64,000 nt of DNA from positions 61,044 to 125,043 of the forward strand of contig JAKPQD010000331.1 in NCBI GenBank assembly GCA_029572965.1, in the 5' to 3' direction. Below are positions 17,715 through 27,239 of this stretch, in pieces (the first letter of the stretch is position 1; every line of letters begins with the position of its first letter). Source of the DNA: Bacteroidota bacterium. Lineage in GTDB: Bacteria; Bacteroidota; Bacteroidia; Bacteroidales; DTGW01. Position numbers and translations under genes: made by a program. The notes below the pieces were generated by a model. The model had not been told where the DNA came from. It saw only the letters and a list, made by a program, of their open reading frames with translations, and ran no database searches.

Positions 17715-18758
17715 TTGTTTTTGGAAAATTTTGAGTTTGTTGGATACCGGTTTCCGGCAGAGTGGGAGAGGCATGAAGCTACATGGTTGACGTGGCCTTA
17801 TCGTGAAGAATCATTTCCTGAAAACTTGCATGTGGTATATGAGCAGTATGTCTGTTTTATTGGGCAAATAGCAAAATCAGAAAAGGTCCGCATCAATATT
17901 CCTGATGAAGGGCAAAAGGCTGTTTTGTATAGCTGGCTCGAAAAGCTCAGTTTAGGCGACGAGAATATCCAATGCTTTATACATCCAAGCAATGACGTAT
18001 GGTGTCGTGATCATGGCCCTGCATTCATTGTCAACCCTAAAGCTGTATATCCAAAGGCTATTGTTGATTGGGAATTTAATGCCTGGGGAGGGAAATACCC
18101 TTCCAATTTTGACAATCAGATACCTCAGTTTATAGCCAGTACATTTTCATTGCCTTATGTAAGCCCTGGCATTGTCATGGAAGGAGGCTCGGTCGATTTC
18201 AATGGCGAAGGCGACTTGCTTACAACTACTGCTTGTTTGCTCAATAAAAACCGAAATCCACATTTATCGCAAAAACAAATTGAAGAGTATTTGCGTAAGT
18301 ATTATGGCGTTCACAATATTATATGGCTTGGAGACGGTATTGCTGGCGATGATACCGATGGCCATGTTGACGATATTACCCGTTTTGTTGATGCTAATAC
18401 CATCATTACTGTTATCGAGCATGATAAAAGTGATGAAAATTATGAACCATTAAAAGAAAATGCCCGGAAATTAGCAAAAGTTAGGTTAGCCAATGGAAAA
18501 CAACCTGACATTGTTGAATTGCCAATGCCAAAGCCTTTGTATTATAAGGCTGACAGGCTTCCTGCTTCTTATGCAAATTTTTATTTTGCCAATAGCGCTC
18601 TGATTGTGCCTGTTTTTAATTGTGATGCGGATGAAAAGGTACTTGAAATCCTTTCAAATCTTATCAAAGACAGGCCTGTGGTTGGAATCGACTCGTCAAA
18701 TATAGTTCGCGGACTGGGTAGTTTTCATTGTCTCAGTCAACAAGAACCTTTAGTATAG
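17715..18758 (+). CDS. Agmatine deiminase / peptidylarginine deiminase family protein
   Basis: Guanidino-group-modifying enzyme of the PAD_porph family (agmatine to N-carbamoylputrescine in characterised relatives). Visible motifs: RFPAEWERHEATWLTWP near the N terminus, NDVWCRDHGP (substrate Asp), EGGSVDFNG, GDDTDGHVDD (catalytic His), and GSFHCLSQQEP at the C terminus with the catalytic Cys. No signal peptide is present, so it is cytosolic and unlike the secreted P. gingivalis PAD. No ATG start exists; TTG at 17715 or 17721 must be used, and 17721 would give the family-like start MENFEF. It lies in a run with greA, rlmD and ttcA. Agmatine specificity is likely but not proven by sequence. Confidence 0.85.
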   Translation: MFLENFEFVGYRFPAEWERHEATWLTWPYREESFPENLHVVYEQYVCFIGQIAKSEKVRINIPDEGQKAVLYSWLEKLSLGDENIQCFIHPSNDVWCRDHGPAFIVNPKAVYPKAIVDWEFNAWGGKYPSNFDNQIPQFIASTFSLPYVSPGIVMEGGSVDFNGEGDLLTTTACLLNKNRNPHLSQKQIEEYLRKYYGVHNIIWLGDGIAGDDTDGHVDDITRFVDANTIITVIEHDKSDENYEPLKENARKLAKVRLANGKQPDIVELPMPKPLYYKADRLPASYANFYFANSALIVPVFNCDADEKVLEILSNLIKDRPVVGIDSSNIVRGLGSFHCLSQQEPLV

Positions 18759-18779
18759 TACATATATACAATTCATTGT

Positions 18780-20183
18780 ATGGGAAGAAAAAAGTCATTG
18801 CCTGTTATTGAAGATGTTGAAATTATTGAATTAGCTGCTGAAGGCAATGCCATAGCAAAAATAGATGGTAAGGTATTGTTTGTGCCTAAAGCCATTCCCG
18901 GCGATGTTGTTGATGTTCAATTAACCCGAAAACGGACTTCCTTTATGGAAGGTTATGTTGTCAATTATAAGCGATATTCTCAACATCGTATTGAACCTTT
19001 TTGTTCTCACTTTGGAACATGCGGGGGGTGTAAATGGCAACATTTACCATATACCGAACAGCTCCGCTGGAAGCAAAAACAGGTAACAGATAATCTTCAG
19101 CGTATCGGGGGGGGGCAAATAGAAAAGGTTTTCAATATTATGCCTTCTGAAAATACAAGGTTTTACAGGAATAAGCTGGAATATACATTTTCCAACAACC
19201 GTTGGTTGCCTGCTGAAATGATTAAACAACCTGATTTTGTACGCGAACCAGGTGCCGGCTTTCACATTCAGGGCATGTTTGATAAAGTGTTGGATTTAGA
19301 TTATTGTTATCATCAACCCGACCCGTCCAATGAGTTCCGTTTGGCTTTGAAACAGTTTCTTTTAGATAACAATTTAAGCTTTTTTGATATCAGGGAGAAA
19401 AAAGGCTTTCTCAGAAATCTTGTTGTACGCAACACTGTTGCCGGCCAATGGATGCTAATTGTAATATTTGGTGAAGACAATCCGCAGCAGATTACAAAAA
19501 CGCTTACCTATTTAAAAGATAGGTTTTCAGCTTTGGATTCATTGATGTTTACTGTGAATACCAAGCTCAATGATACTTTTCATGATTTAGACATAAAACT
19601 TTATTATGGAAAGCCATACATTGTTGAGAAAATGGAAGACCTACAGTTTAAGATTGGCCCTAAATCTTTCTTTCAGACAAATACTCAACAAGCTGTCAAT
19701 TTGTACTCAAAAGTCAGAGAGTGGGCTTCATTGCATAGCGATGACATTGTGTATGACCTATATACCGGAACGGGAACCATTGCCAACTTTTTAGCTCCGC
19801 ATGCTAAAAGGGTTGTAGGTATTGAATATATTGCAGATGCCATTGAAGATGCAAAAGAAAATTCAAAATTAAATAATATTACTAATACGTTGTTTTTTGC
19901 CGGAGATATCAAAGATTTGCTCAATGATTCTTTCTTTAATGAACACGGCAGGCCACGGGTTGTGGTTACAGACCCGCCCAGGGCAGGGATGCACCCGGAT
20001 GTAATAAATGCACTGCTTGGGGCCTTGCCTGAAACAATCGTGTATGTTAGCTGTAACCCTGCAACACAAGCCAGGGATATAAAACTTATGGCTGATAAAT
20101 ATAAAGTTGTTTCTATTCAGCCTGTTGATATGTTTCCTCATACTCATCATGTTGAAAATATTGCACTTCTGAGTTTGCGATGA
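18780..20183 (+). CDS. rlmD: 23S rRNA (uracil-5-)-methyltransferase RlmD-like
   Basis: SAM-dependent RNA uridine C5-methyltransferase of the RumA/TrmA class, 467 aa. An N-terminal TRAM domain occupies about 10-65. A 4Fe-4S site is formed by Cys75, Cys81, Cys84 (FCSHFGTCGGCKWQ) and a later Cys in LDYCYHQ. The methyltransferase domain has QTNTQQAV, DLYTGTGTIA, TDPPRAGMHP, and the catalytic Cys in VSCNPATQARD. The exact target (U1939 or U747) cannot be assigned by eye. It overlaps ttcA by 4 bp (ATGA), so two RNA-modification enzymes are translationally coupled. Confidence 0.9.
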   Translation: MGRKKSLPVIEDVEIIELAAEGNAIAKIDGKVLFVPKAIPGDVVDVQLTRKRTSFMEGYVVNYKRYSQHRIEPFCSHFGTCGGCKWQHLPYTEQLRWKQKQVTDNLQRIGGGQIEKVFNIMPSENTRFYRNKLEYTFSNNRWLPAEMIKQPDFVREPGAGFHIQGMFDKVLDLDYCYHQPDPSNEFRLALKQFLLDNNLSFFDIREKKGFLRNLVVRNTVAGQWMLIVIFGEDNPQQITKTLTYLKDRFSALDSLMFTVNTKLNDTFHDLDIKLYYGKPYIVEKMEDLQFKIGPKSFFQTNTQQAVNLYSKVREWASLHSDDIVYDLYTGTGTIANFLAPHAKRVVGIEYIADAIEDAKENSKLNNITNTLFFAGDIKDLLNDSFFNEHGRPRVVVTDPPRAGMHPDVINALLGALPETIVYVSCNPATQARDIKLMADKYKVVSIQPVDMFPHTHHVENIALLSLR

Positions 20184-20953
20184 CAGAAATTGATATTAGT
20201 GCCAAAAGATTGCTGGAAAAGCTGGCTAAGAAAGTGGGAAAAACTATATTAAATCATGGTTTGGTTCAGCCAGGAGACCGAATTCTTGTTGCAGTTTCAG
20301 GTGGAAAGGATTCCTATGCCTTATTGCACCTGTTGACCGAAACATTGCGACATGCACCTTTCAAACCATACATTGTAGCTATACATGTTGTTAACAAAGA
20401 TATAGGTTACCAGATTGACCTTGATTTCATGAAATCATTTTGCCTGTATCTGGGCATCGACTTGTATATTGAGGAAAGTACAGTTGATTTAACTGTAAAA
20501 TCGAAAAAATCCCCTTGTTTTATTTGTTCGTGGGAGCGTCGGAAAGTTATTTTTCAAAAAGCAAGAGAATTTCAGTGTAACAAAATTGCTTTTGGGCATC
20601 ACCTTGATGATGCTATTCAAACCCTTTTAATGAATATGATCTATCATGGCTCAATAAGTTCTTTGCCGTATTTCGTCAAAATGTTTCAAGGAGAAAGGAC
20701 TTTGGTACGACCTTTGCTGGATCTTGATGAACAAATTTTGAGTTCTTTGGCAAAAATGATGAATTATCCTGTTGAGGTTAAACAATGCAAATACTCTGAT
20801 ACTACTAAGAGAGATGCAGTGAAAAAAATAATCGAGGAATTAAACAGCAAATATCCCCTGACAGGTAAAAATCTTTTTAAATCGATGCAAAATTGCTTTC
20901 ACGAATATTTGCCTGAACTTAACCAAACCTTGAATAAATCCCCTGAAACTTAA
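20180..20953 (+). CDS. ttcA: tRNA 2-thiocytidine biosynthesis protein TtcA-like
   Basis: PP-loop ATPase of the TtcA/TtuA family, which activates tRNA C32 for thiolation. The PP-loop VSGGKDSYALL is at about 39-49. A CxxC pair is in SPCFICSWERRK near 111-120, and GHHLDDAIQTLLMNM follows. The FeS-cluster Cys set can be partly seen (CFIC plus a later Cys in VKQCKYSD). Length is 257 aa. It starts within the rlmD stop codon. A TtcA/TtuA relative with another tRNA position cannot be excluded. Confidence 0.85.
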   Translation: MTEIDISAKRLLEKLAKKVGKTILNHGLVQPGDRILVAVSGGKDSYALLHLLTETLRHAPFKPYIVAIHVVNKDIGYQIDLDFMKSFCLYLGIDLYIEESTVDLTVKSKKSPCFICSWERRKVIFQKAREFQCNKIAFGHHLDDAIQTLLMNMIYHGSISSLPYFVKMFQGERTLVRPLLDLDEQILSSLAKMMNYPVEVKQCKYSDTTKRDAVKKIIEELNSKYPLTGKNLFKSMQNCFHEYLPELNQTLNKSPET

Positions 20954-21011
20954 CAATGATTTGTATAGACAAACGTAATTATGTATTTTTTAAACTTACA
21001 AAAAATATACT

Positions 21012-21242
21012 ATGAACAGGATACAACCAAATTTTGAAACAATATACCGGATTTTCGGATTGATAGTTGTTATTTTGCTTATAATTCTTGGCTTTTCTCT
21101 CATGTTTTCAAAGTATTTTCAATATATTCCTTCAAATTTTCGATTTTTTATAGGTGTATTTATAATCGCTTATGGAGCTTTTAGATTGGTCAATATCATT
21201 ATAAAATTTAAAAATAAAACCAATGAAGAGGATGAAGAGTAA
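21012..21242 (+). CDS. Small two-helix membrane protein, 76 aa
   Basis: Two transmembrane helices (about 14-31, IFGLIVVILLIILGFSLM, and 42-61, RFFIGVFIIAYGAFRL) with a charged C-terminal tail NKTNEEDEE. It overlaps the downstream PstS-like lipoprotein gene by 20 bp, so it heads or belongs to the Ton-energisation cluster. No function is recognised; similar short proteins precede the PstS-like gene in other Bacteroidota, from memory. Confidence 0.7.
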   Translation: MNRIQPNFETIYRIFGLIVVILLIILGFSLMFSKYFQYIPSNFRFFIGVFIIAYGAFRLVNIIIKFKNKTNEEDEE

Positions 21243-22176
21243 AATATGGATAGCTGGCTTAGTTGCTTTGCTTACTGTTTCGTGCAACTATGACCCCAGG
21301 GCAGGCATAAACGAAGAAACTCCTACCCGCGGAAATATCAAAATTGGTGTTGATGAGTCTTTTTATTTATTGTCTGAAGCTCATCTTGCTGTTTTTCAGT
21401 CAATATATGAAAATGCCCATATCAAACCTCTTTATAAGCCTGAGTTGGACGTTCTTAACGATTTTCTCAATGATTCCATCAGGCTTATGGTTACTTCCCG
21501 AAAGCTTACAACCGAAGAGCTTGAGTACTTTAAGAGCAGGAATATTTTTCCTCAAACAGTTACTATTGCATACGACGGAATAGCATTTATTGTAAATAAA
21601 ACTAATAAAGATTCCCTTATCCGGTACAACCAGATTCGGGATATTTTTTTGGGCAAAATTGATAACTGGAATAAAATCAACCCTAAAAATACCAATGGGG
21701 CTATTAAAGTAGTTTTTGACAATATAAAATCTTCTAACGTTCGTTATCTAAACGAGAAATTTAAAGTTGGTAGTAAATTTCCCAAATATTGTTACTCTGT
21801 TAATACCAACGAAGAAGTAATTAATTATGTTGAAAAAAATAAAAATGCTATTGGTGTTTTGAGCGTAAATTGGATTAGCGATAAAGACGATTCTATAACC
21901 AGGGGCTTTCTTAAGCGAATAAAAGTAGTTGGCGTTACGCCTGAAAACGACCCCGAAGGCCCCGAATATACCAAACCTTATGCTGGCTTTATAGCTGAAA
22001 AATCATATCCTTTTATTCGTGAGGTTTACATGATTAACCGGGAATCATTTTCAGGACTTGGTTCTGGTTACCTGCAATGGGTTACAGCAGATCAGGGACA
22101 GCGTATTGTCTTAAAGATGGGAATGGTTCCTGCTACAATGCCAATAAGGCTTATAAAGACGAAATCTAATTTTTAA
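21223..22176 (+). CDS. PstS-like substrate-binding lipoprotein
   Basis: Periplasmic phosphate-binding-protein fold (PBP-like domain), 317 aa, with lipobox TVSC and Cys21. The motifs TSRKLTTEEL, IAYDGIAFIVN, IFLGKIDNWN and IGVLSVNWISD match the PstS superfamily. No pstCAB genes are near. In Bacteroidota this kind of protein is often located with TPR, ExbB, ExbD and TonB genes, as here, so a role linked to the TonB system rather than classic ABC uptake is more likely. The ATG at 21223 lies inside the preceding small membrane protein gene; ATG 21232 is an alternative. Confidence 0.8.
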   Translation: MKRMKSKIWIAGLVALLTVSCNYDPRAGINEETPTRGNIKIGVDESFYLLSEAHLAVFQSIYENAHIKPLYKPELDVLNDFLNDSIRLMVTSRKLTTEELEYFKSRNIFPQTVTIAYDGIAFIVNKTNKDSLIRYNQIRDIFLGKIDNWNKINPKNTNGAIKVVFDNIKSSNVRYLNEKFKVGSKFPKYCYSVNTNEEVINYVEKNKNAIGVLSVNWISDKDDSITRGFLKRIKVVGVTPENDPEGPEYTKPYAGFIAEKSYPFIREVYMINRESFSGLGSGYLQWVTADQGQRIVLKMGMVPATMPIRLIKTKSNF

Positions 22177-22221
22177 ATTGTTATTAATATGGAATAATGT
22201 TTTTTTTCATCGAATAAAAAT

Positions 22222-22229
22222 TAATTTTG
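22222..22229 (+). promoter_or_regulatory. -7 promoter box before the TPR gene
   Basis: TAATTTTG, exact consensus, 35 bp upstream of ATG 22264. It could give the TPR-ExbB-ExbD-TonB genes their own transcript. Confidence 0.45.
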
Positions 22230-22263
22230 AGCAAATTTTTTAACTAACAAAAATTATCTAGCT

Positions 22264-24132
22264 ATGAAAATATTCTCTTTTCGTATTTCAATGTACTGGT
22301 GCATAGCCGCATTGTTTTTAAGCTTAGGTTCGGCGTTGTTGCAAGCGCAGGATATTAATCAGGCTCTCAAATATCTGCAAAGTGAAAGATATGAAGATGC
22401 TAATGCGATTTTTCAAAAATTGATCGACTCTAACCCTACTGAAGCAAATGCTTGTTTTTATTACGGTGAGAGTATTTTGTTAAACTTCCAGAATGATCCA
22501 TATTCAAATACTTTAGAGGAAGTCGTAAAAGAATCGGCAACATACTTTAATATGGGCATTAAACGTGATAGTACAAATATGTTAAACTACATCGGACTGG
22601 GTATGCTCAAACTTCTTCAACATAACGATACTATTGGGGCCGATATATATTTTACTAAAGTTGAAAATGTAATCCCTAAAAAAGAGAAAAAATTTACCGA
22701 TAATGATTTTAATTTATTGATAAAATTGGCCATGGCCCAGTTGTATTCTCCTAAACCCAGATATAACAAAGCTATAGCATATCTCGAAAGGGCTAAAGCC
22801 GCCTCGGTGGTTATTGCCCAAAAAACCAAAAAAGAAGTCCCATCTGTATATATTGCTTTAGGAGACATATACAATAAAATGAACAATGCTTCTTTAGCTG
22901 TTGCAAACTATAACAAAGCAGTTTATATTGATGATAAACTATATGAACCAATTGTTAAAATTGGCCGTTTGTACATGCGTTCTCGCAATTTGCAGGAAGC
23001 ACGTAATTATTTTGACCAGGCAAAAGAAATAGACTCTACTTATGCCCCGCTTTATCGTGCTTATGGCGAAATGTATGCAATGGGTGGTTTGGCCAACCTT
23101 TCAAAACAAAACTTCAAAAAATTCCTCGACCTTTCAGGTAACAATATTCCTGCAAAAATCCAATATGTAAACTCTTTGTTCAAAGCAAAAGATTATAAAA
23201 CCTGCGTTGAAAATATTGAAGAAATTTTTGCAGTGGACAAATCAAGAAATTATTTGAACCGTTTGGCTGCTTATTCGTGTTATGAAATGAGACCTGCCGA
23301 CTATGAAAAAGCAAAAATGTATATCGAAGAATTTTTTAAAAATTCCTCTCCCGAGAAAATTATCCCTAAGGATTATACTTATTATGGAAGGACTTTGTTG
23401 AAGATGAAAGATACAACCTTAATAATGAAAGCATTTGAACAGCTTCAAAAAGCTTATTCTTTCGATACTACAGATTATGCTTTGCTTACAGATATTGCTG
23501 TTGATGCTTATTATGCCAAGCAGTTTAAACTTGCTGTTGAAACTTTTAACAAAAAAATAGCTTCAGGACAAGCTGAAATTAGTGATTATTTTACTTTAGG
23601 CAAAACTTATTATCAAATGGCCCAAGGTGAAAAAGATACAGCTATCCAGCGGGCAGCTTATAATGATGCTATCAAAACTTTTACAACTATTACAAAACTT
23701 GAACCATCCAACGTTGAAGCTTATTTATGGATTGCCAATACCAGTTTTGGACTTGACCCTGAGTCAAAGTTAGGTATTGCCAAACCGGCTTATGAAATGG
23801 TTATTGAAAAAGGCAGTGCTGACACCATTAAATATGCCCCTCAATTATTTGCTGCATACTCATACATGGGTTCATACTACCTTTTTGCTGCCAAACCTGA
23901 TTATGCTATGGCAGAGTCTATTTTCTGGAAAATGGTTTGGTTAGACCCTAAGAAAAAAGAATGGCAGGTGAAAGGGTATTATTCTCTGGGTGCTACATAT
24001 ACCAGCAGAAAAAATTATGCTGTAGCCCAAACATATTATAAGAAAGTGCTTGAAATAGACCCGAAAAACGAGGCAGCATTGAAGGATTTAGAAAGCATTA
24101 ACAAAGTGTTAAAAGCAAAACAAAATCAATAA
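22264..24132 (+). CDS. Periplasmic tetratricopeptide-repeat protein, 622 aa
   Basis: Signal peptide followed by LLQAQDI, then many helical repeats with TPR hallmarks (YEDANAIFQKLIDSNPTEANAC, ASLAVANYNKAVYIDD, YAVAQTYYKKVLEIDPKN near the C terminus). Probably a periplasmic scaffold. It sits between the PstS-like gene and exbB and has its own promoter-like box, consistent with a helper of the TonB energising complex. Substrate or partner cannot be read from sequence. Confidence 0.85.
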   Translation: MKIFSFRISMYWCIAALFLSLGSALLQAQDINQALKYLQSERYEDANAIFQKLIDSNPTEANACFYYGESILLNFQNDPYSNTLEEVVKESATYFNMGIKRDSTNMLNYIGLGMLKLLQHNDTIGADIYFTKVENVIPKKEKKFTDNDFNLLIKLAMAQLYSPKPRYNKAIAYLERAKAASVVIAQKTKKEVPSVYIALGDIYNKMNNASLAVANYNKAVYIDDKLYEPIVKIGRLYMRSRNLQEARNYFDQAKEIDSTYAPLYRAYGEMYAMGGLANLSKQNFKKFLDLSGNNIPAKIQYVNSLFKAKDYKTCVENIEEIFAVDKSRNYLNRLAAYSCYEMRPADYEKAKMYIEEFFKNSSPEKIIPKDYTYYGRTLLKMKDTTLIMKAFEQLQKAYSFDTTDYALLTDIAVDAYYAKQFKLAVETFNKKIASGQAEISDYFTLGKTYYQMAQGEKDTAIQRAAYNDAIKTFTTITKLEPSNVEAYLWIANTSFGLDPESKLGIAKPAYEMVIEKGSADTIKYAPQLFAAYSYMGSYYLFAAKPDYAMAESIFWKMVWLDPKKKEWQVKGYYSLGATYTSRKNYAVAQTYYKKVLEIDPKNEAALKDLESINKVLKAKQNQ

Positions 24133-24228
24133 TACTAAACAAGCATTTTGGAAAATAGGAAAGAAAATGCTTTATTTGTGCTCGAATTTTTAGTGAAAAT
24201 TTAATTAATAACAACTAATTTAATTTAT

Positions 24229-25029
24229 ATGAAGGCTTTAAAAGAAATTTTTAGTTCAGTGTTCAACACATTAGTAATTTTAGTGTGCTTAGCTATTGGT
24301 ATTACCATTTACATGAAAGTGTTAGGTAATCCTATCAACTTTATGGAAGGTAACCCTAAAGGCCACCCACTTCCAGGGAACTATCTTGGGATGATGTATA
24401 AAGGGGGCCCTATCGTTCCTGTACTTATGACCGTAGTTTTAGTTCTTCTTACCTTTACTTTTGAACGTTTTATTTCTTTATCACGTGCTTCAGGACGTGG
24501 TAGTGTTGGTAAATTTGTTCGTAACATTCAAACTTTATTGAATGAAAACAAGATTGAAGAAGCTAGTGCTGCTTGCGACAAACAAAGAGGTTCACTTGCT
24601 AATGTTGTTAAAGCTGGTTTAGTTCGTTATCGCGATCTTCAAAATGATACAACATTGCCAAAAGATCAGAAAGTGTTAGCTTTACAAAAAGACCTTGAAG
24701 AAGCTACAGCTCTCGAATTACCTATGTTGTCAAAAAACCTTGTAATTCTTTCTACTATTGCTTCTATCTCTGTGCTTATCGGTCTTATCGGTACTGTACT
24801 TGGTATGATCCGTGCATTTAGTGCTCTTGCTACAGCTGGTGCCCCAGATGCTTTGGCTCTTGCTACTGGTATTTCTGAAGCTCTTATTAATACTGCTTTT
24901 GGTATTAGCGGTTCTACCATTGCTATTTTGGTTTACAACTATTTCTCTTCAAAGATTGATGCTATGACATACAAAATTGATGAATCAAACTTTAGCGTAG
25001 TACAAACATTTGCTGCTACTTTGAAATAA
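24229..25029 (+). CDS. exbB: ExbB/TolQ/MotA-family proton channel protein
   Basis: Inner-membrane motor stator for TonB. A first helix lies near residue 15 (LVILVCLAIGITIYM), the second at about 63-80 (IVPVLMTVVLVLLTFTF), a cytoplasmic loop follows, and two C-terminal helices form the MotA_ExbB signature (SIASISVLIGLIGTVLGMIRAFSAL and EALINTAFGISGSTIAILVYN). The length of 266 aa fits the Bacteroidota form. It is followed by two exbD genes and tonB on the same strand with short gaps. Confidence 0.92.
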   Translation: MKALKEIFSSVFNTLVILVCLAIGITIYMKVLGNPINFMEGNPKGHPLPGNYLGMMYKGGPIVPVLMTVVLVLLTFTFERFISLSRASGRGSVGKFVRNIQTLLNENKIEEASAACDKQRGSLANVVKAGLVRYRDLQNDTTLPKDQKVLALQKDLEEATALELPMLSKNLVILSTIASISVLIGLIGTVLGMIRAFSALATAGAPDALALATGISEALINTAFGISGSTIAILVYNYFSSKIDAMTYKIDESNFSVVQTFAATLK

Positions 25030-25079
25030 AAATAAACAGGTTTGATTTTATCAATTATTAACTTAAAAAAAGGATAGTT

Positions 25080-25703
25080 ATGTCAAAAATAAAAATGACA
25101 GTTCGTACTCCGAGGATTGACATGACTCCTATGGTTGACTTGTTCATGCTTCTGTTAACATTTTTCATGTTAACGACAACATTTCGTCCTTCAGAAGCGG
25201 TTCAGGTCGATACACCAAATTCTATATCTGAAAAAACAGCTCCGGATAAAAACGTTATAACCATTTTTATATCGAAAGACAATAAAGTGTTTTTTAACGT
25301 TGATGAAGGAACAGATACATCTCAGCATATTAGAAGACAAGTGTTGAAATCCATAAGTGAGCATTTTAGAATTCCCTTTACGGAGGAGCAAGTTGCAAAG
25401 TTTGAAAAACTTGCATCTTTTGGAATGCCTGTTAAAAATATCCCTGCATGGATTGATGCTGAGCAAAAACAAAGAGATGAGATGCAGGTTGGTATGCCTT
25501 ATGATAGTGTGGATAACCAATTAGCTTTGTGGGTATTGTTTGCCCGTAATGCTAACCCTAATGCAGAAGCTGCTATTAAAGGCGATGCTGAAGCTGATTA
25601 TAAAGTTGTTAAAAGGGTATTGGATATCCTTCAGGACTATAAGATTAATAAGTTTAACCTTACCACCAACCTCGAAAAAGTGGAAGTTAAGTTAGAAAAC
25701 TAA
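25080..25703 (+). CDS. exbD: ExbD/TolR-family biopolymer transport protein (first copy)
   Basis: Single N-terminal transmembrane helix after RIDMTPMVDLFMLLLTFFML, with the conserved membrane Asp in MVDLFMLLL that carries protons with ExbB. The periplasmic domain (about 45-207) is larger than in E. coli ExbD (141 aa), as is usual in this phylum. It is one of two adjacent ExbD proteins. Confidence 0.9.
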   Translation: MSKIKMTVRTPRIDMTPMVDLFMLLLTFFMLTTTFRPSEAVQVDTPNSISEKTAPDKNVITIFISKDNKVFFNVDEGTDTSQHIRRQVLKSISEHFRIPFTEEQVAKFEKLASFGMPVKNIPAWIDAEQKQRDEMQVGMPYDSVDNQLALWVLFARNANPNAEAAIKGDAEADYKVVKRVLDILQDYKINKFNLTTNLEKVEVKLEN

Positions 25704-25717
25704 AAAAGTGAAATAAC

Positions 25718-26377
25718 ATGGCAGAAATTATTCAAGACGAAGGTGGTCATAAAAAAGGTAAACGCAGGGCAAAAAAACACTCTACTCATATAGACATGAC
25801 ACCAATGGTGGATTTAGCATGTCTTTTGCTCACATTTTTTATGCTTACCACTGCATTTAGTAAACCTAAGGCGATGGAGATTGTCCTTCCCGATAAAGTG
25901 AAGGATGAAAAGCCGGATCCTAAAAATGAATCAAAGATTCCTAAGTATCGTGCTGTTACCATCATGATTGATGAAAATGATAAAGTTTACTATTATACTG
26001 GTTTAATGGAAAAAGAACCTTATCCGGAAATAGTAGAAACAGATTTCAGCAAAGATGGGTTGCGTAAATTTTTACTTGGTCGTAACAAGAAACTATACAA
26101 ACAGATTGATAGTTTAAATACAGCAGTTTTAAAAAGTAAAAAAGCTATTAGCCCTGATACTGTTGTTAAGATGAAACGTAAACTTAGGAAAGAAGATAAA
26201 GCTGGGCCTATTGTTCTTATTAAAGCCACTGAAAAAGCTAAATATAAGAATATGGTTGATGTTATTGATGAAATGGCAATATGCGAAATTCCTATTTACG
26301 CTATCGTTGATATGACCCCTCAGGAAAAGAAAATGCTCGAAGCTAAGAAAAAGGGCACAAGTACTACTAAACAATAA
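25718..26377 (+). CDS. exbD: ExbD/TolR-family biopolymer transport protein (second copy)
   Basis: Same architecture: a basic N terminus (KKGKRRAKKHSTHIDMTP), then the helix MVDLACLLLTFFML with the membrane Asp, then a periplasmic domain with a long Lys-rich region. 219 aa. It starts 14 bp after the first exbD. Two ExbD proteins in one operon suggest a heteromeric stator. Confidence 0.9.
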   Translation: MAEIIQDEGGHKKGKRRAKKHSTHIDMTPMVDLACLLLTFFMLTTAFSKPKAMEIVLPDKVKDEKPDPKNESKIPKYRAVTIMIDENDKVYYYTGLMEKEPYPEIVETDFSKDGLRKFLLGRNKKLYKQIDSLNTAVLKSKKAISPDTVVKMKRKLRKEDKAGPIVLIKATEKAKYKNMVDVIDEMAICEIPIYAIVDMTPQEKKMLEAKKKGTSTTKQ

Positions 26378-26388
26378 ATTATAAGAGT

Positions 26389-27180
26389 ATGAGTGAAAAC
26401 AATATAAATATTAGCAATCAGGCAGAATTTTTAGAACTTGACGAAATTGTATTTTCAAAGCGTAACAAAGAATATGGAGCTTATGCATTACGTAAGAGAT
26501 ACAAAAAAGTCCTTCTGATTGCATTTTCGGGTGCGTTTTTAATTATTGGCACTGTTGTAGCTGTACCTCTTATTGAAGCTTACCGGGCTAAAAGCAAAGC
26601 TTTGAAACGCATTGACAAAAATGTTAGTTTGGAGATGGAAAAACTTAATCAGGAGGATGCACCTCCACCACCTCCACCACCTCCACCACCAGCTGCGCTT
26701 GAACAACAAGTTAAGTTTAGGGCTCCGGTTGTTGTAGATACTGTAAAAGAAGAAGTTGCACTTGCTACGGTTGAAGAACAAGCTGAAATAGTAAATGAAA
26801 CTCCTCCTGAAGAAATTGTAGTAGAAGAGAAAAAGAAAGATGAAGTCATTGAAGCCGAAGAACCTGCGTTTGTTATTGTTGAAGAAAATGCATCGTTCCA
26901 GGGTGGAGATATTAACTCTTTCCGTATCTGGGTACAACAAAATATTGTATTCCCTACTGCTGCAGCAGAAGCTGGTATTTCAGGAAAAGTAATTGTTCAG
27001 TTTGCAGTTAACTCTCGTGGCCAGATTGTAGATGCAAAAGTCCTTCGTGGTGTCCACCCTGAACTTGATAAAGAAGCGCTACGCTGTATTATGGGTTCAC
27101 CTAAATGGACTCCTGGTAAACAAGGCGGTAAAGCTGTTAAACAGCAATTTGTAATTCCTATTGTATTTACACTTCAATAG
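26389..27180 (+). CDS. tonB: TonB energy-transducing protein
   Basis: Cytoplasmic N terminus, one transmembrane helix at about 45-65, a Pro spacer (ten Pro after EDA), a Glu/Val-rich periplasmic linker, and a C-terminal TonB domain (VVFPTAAAEAGISGKVIVQF-type strands, then GSPKWTPGKQGGKAVKQQFV). 263 aa. The YP motif of many TonB domains is replaced by FP. It transfers the ExbB/ExbD proton-driven motion to outer-membrane receptors. A strong terminator follows. Confidence 0.93.
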   Translation: MSENNINISNQAEFLELDEIVFSKRNKEYGAYALRKRYKKVLLIAFSGAFLIIGTVVAVPLIEAYRAKSKALKRIDKNVSLEMEKLNQEDAPPPPPPPPPPAALEQQVKFRAPVVVDTVKEEVALATVEEQAEIVNETPPEEIVVEEKKKDEVIEAEEPAFVIVEENASFQGGDINSFRIWVQQNIVFPTAAAEAGISGKVIVQFAVNSRGQIVDAKVLRGVHPELDKEALRCIMGSPKWTPGKQGGKAVKQQFVIPIVFTLQ

Positions 27181-27196
27181 TGATAATATAACTCAA

Positions 27197-27232
27197 AAAG
27201 AAAGCTGCTTTCAACAGAAGGCAGCTTTCTTT
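27197..27232 (+). terminator. Terminator of the TonB cluster
   Basis: 12-bp perfect stem AAAGAAAGCTGC/GCAGCTTTCTTT followed by a T-rich tail, starting 17 bp after the tonB stop. Confidence 0.85.
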
Positions 27233-27239
27233 ATTTTTA

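Noticed and set aside
26649..26849. Open frame on the minus strand opposite tonB, coding a Gly-rich peptide
   Set aside because: It mirrors the Pro-codon repeat of TonB; no start signal and no independent evidence.
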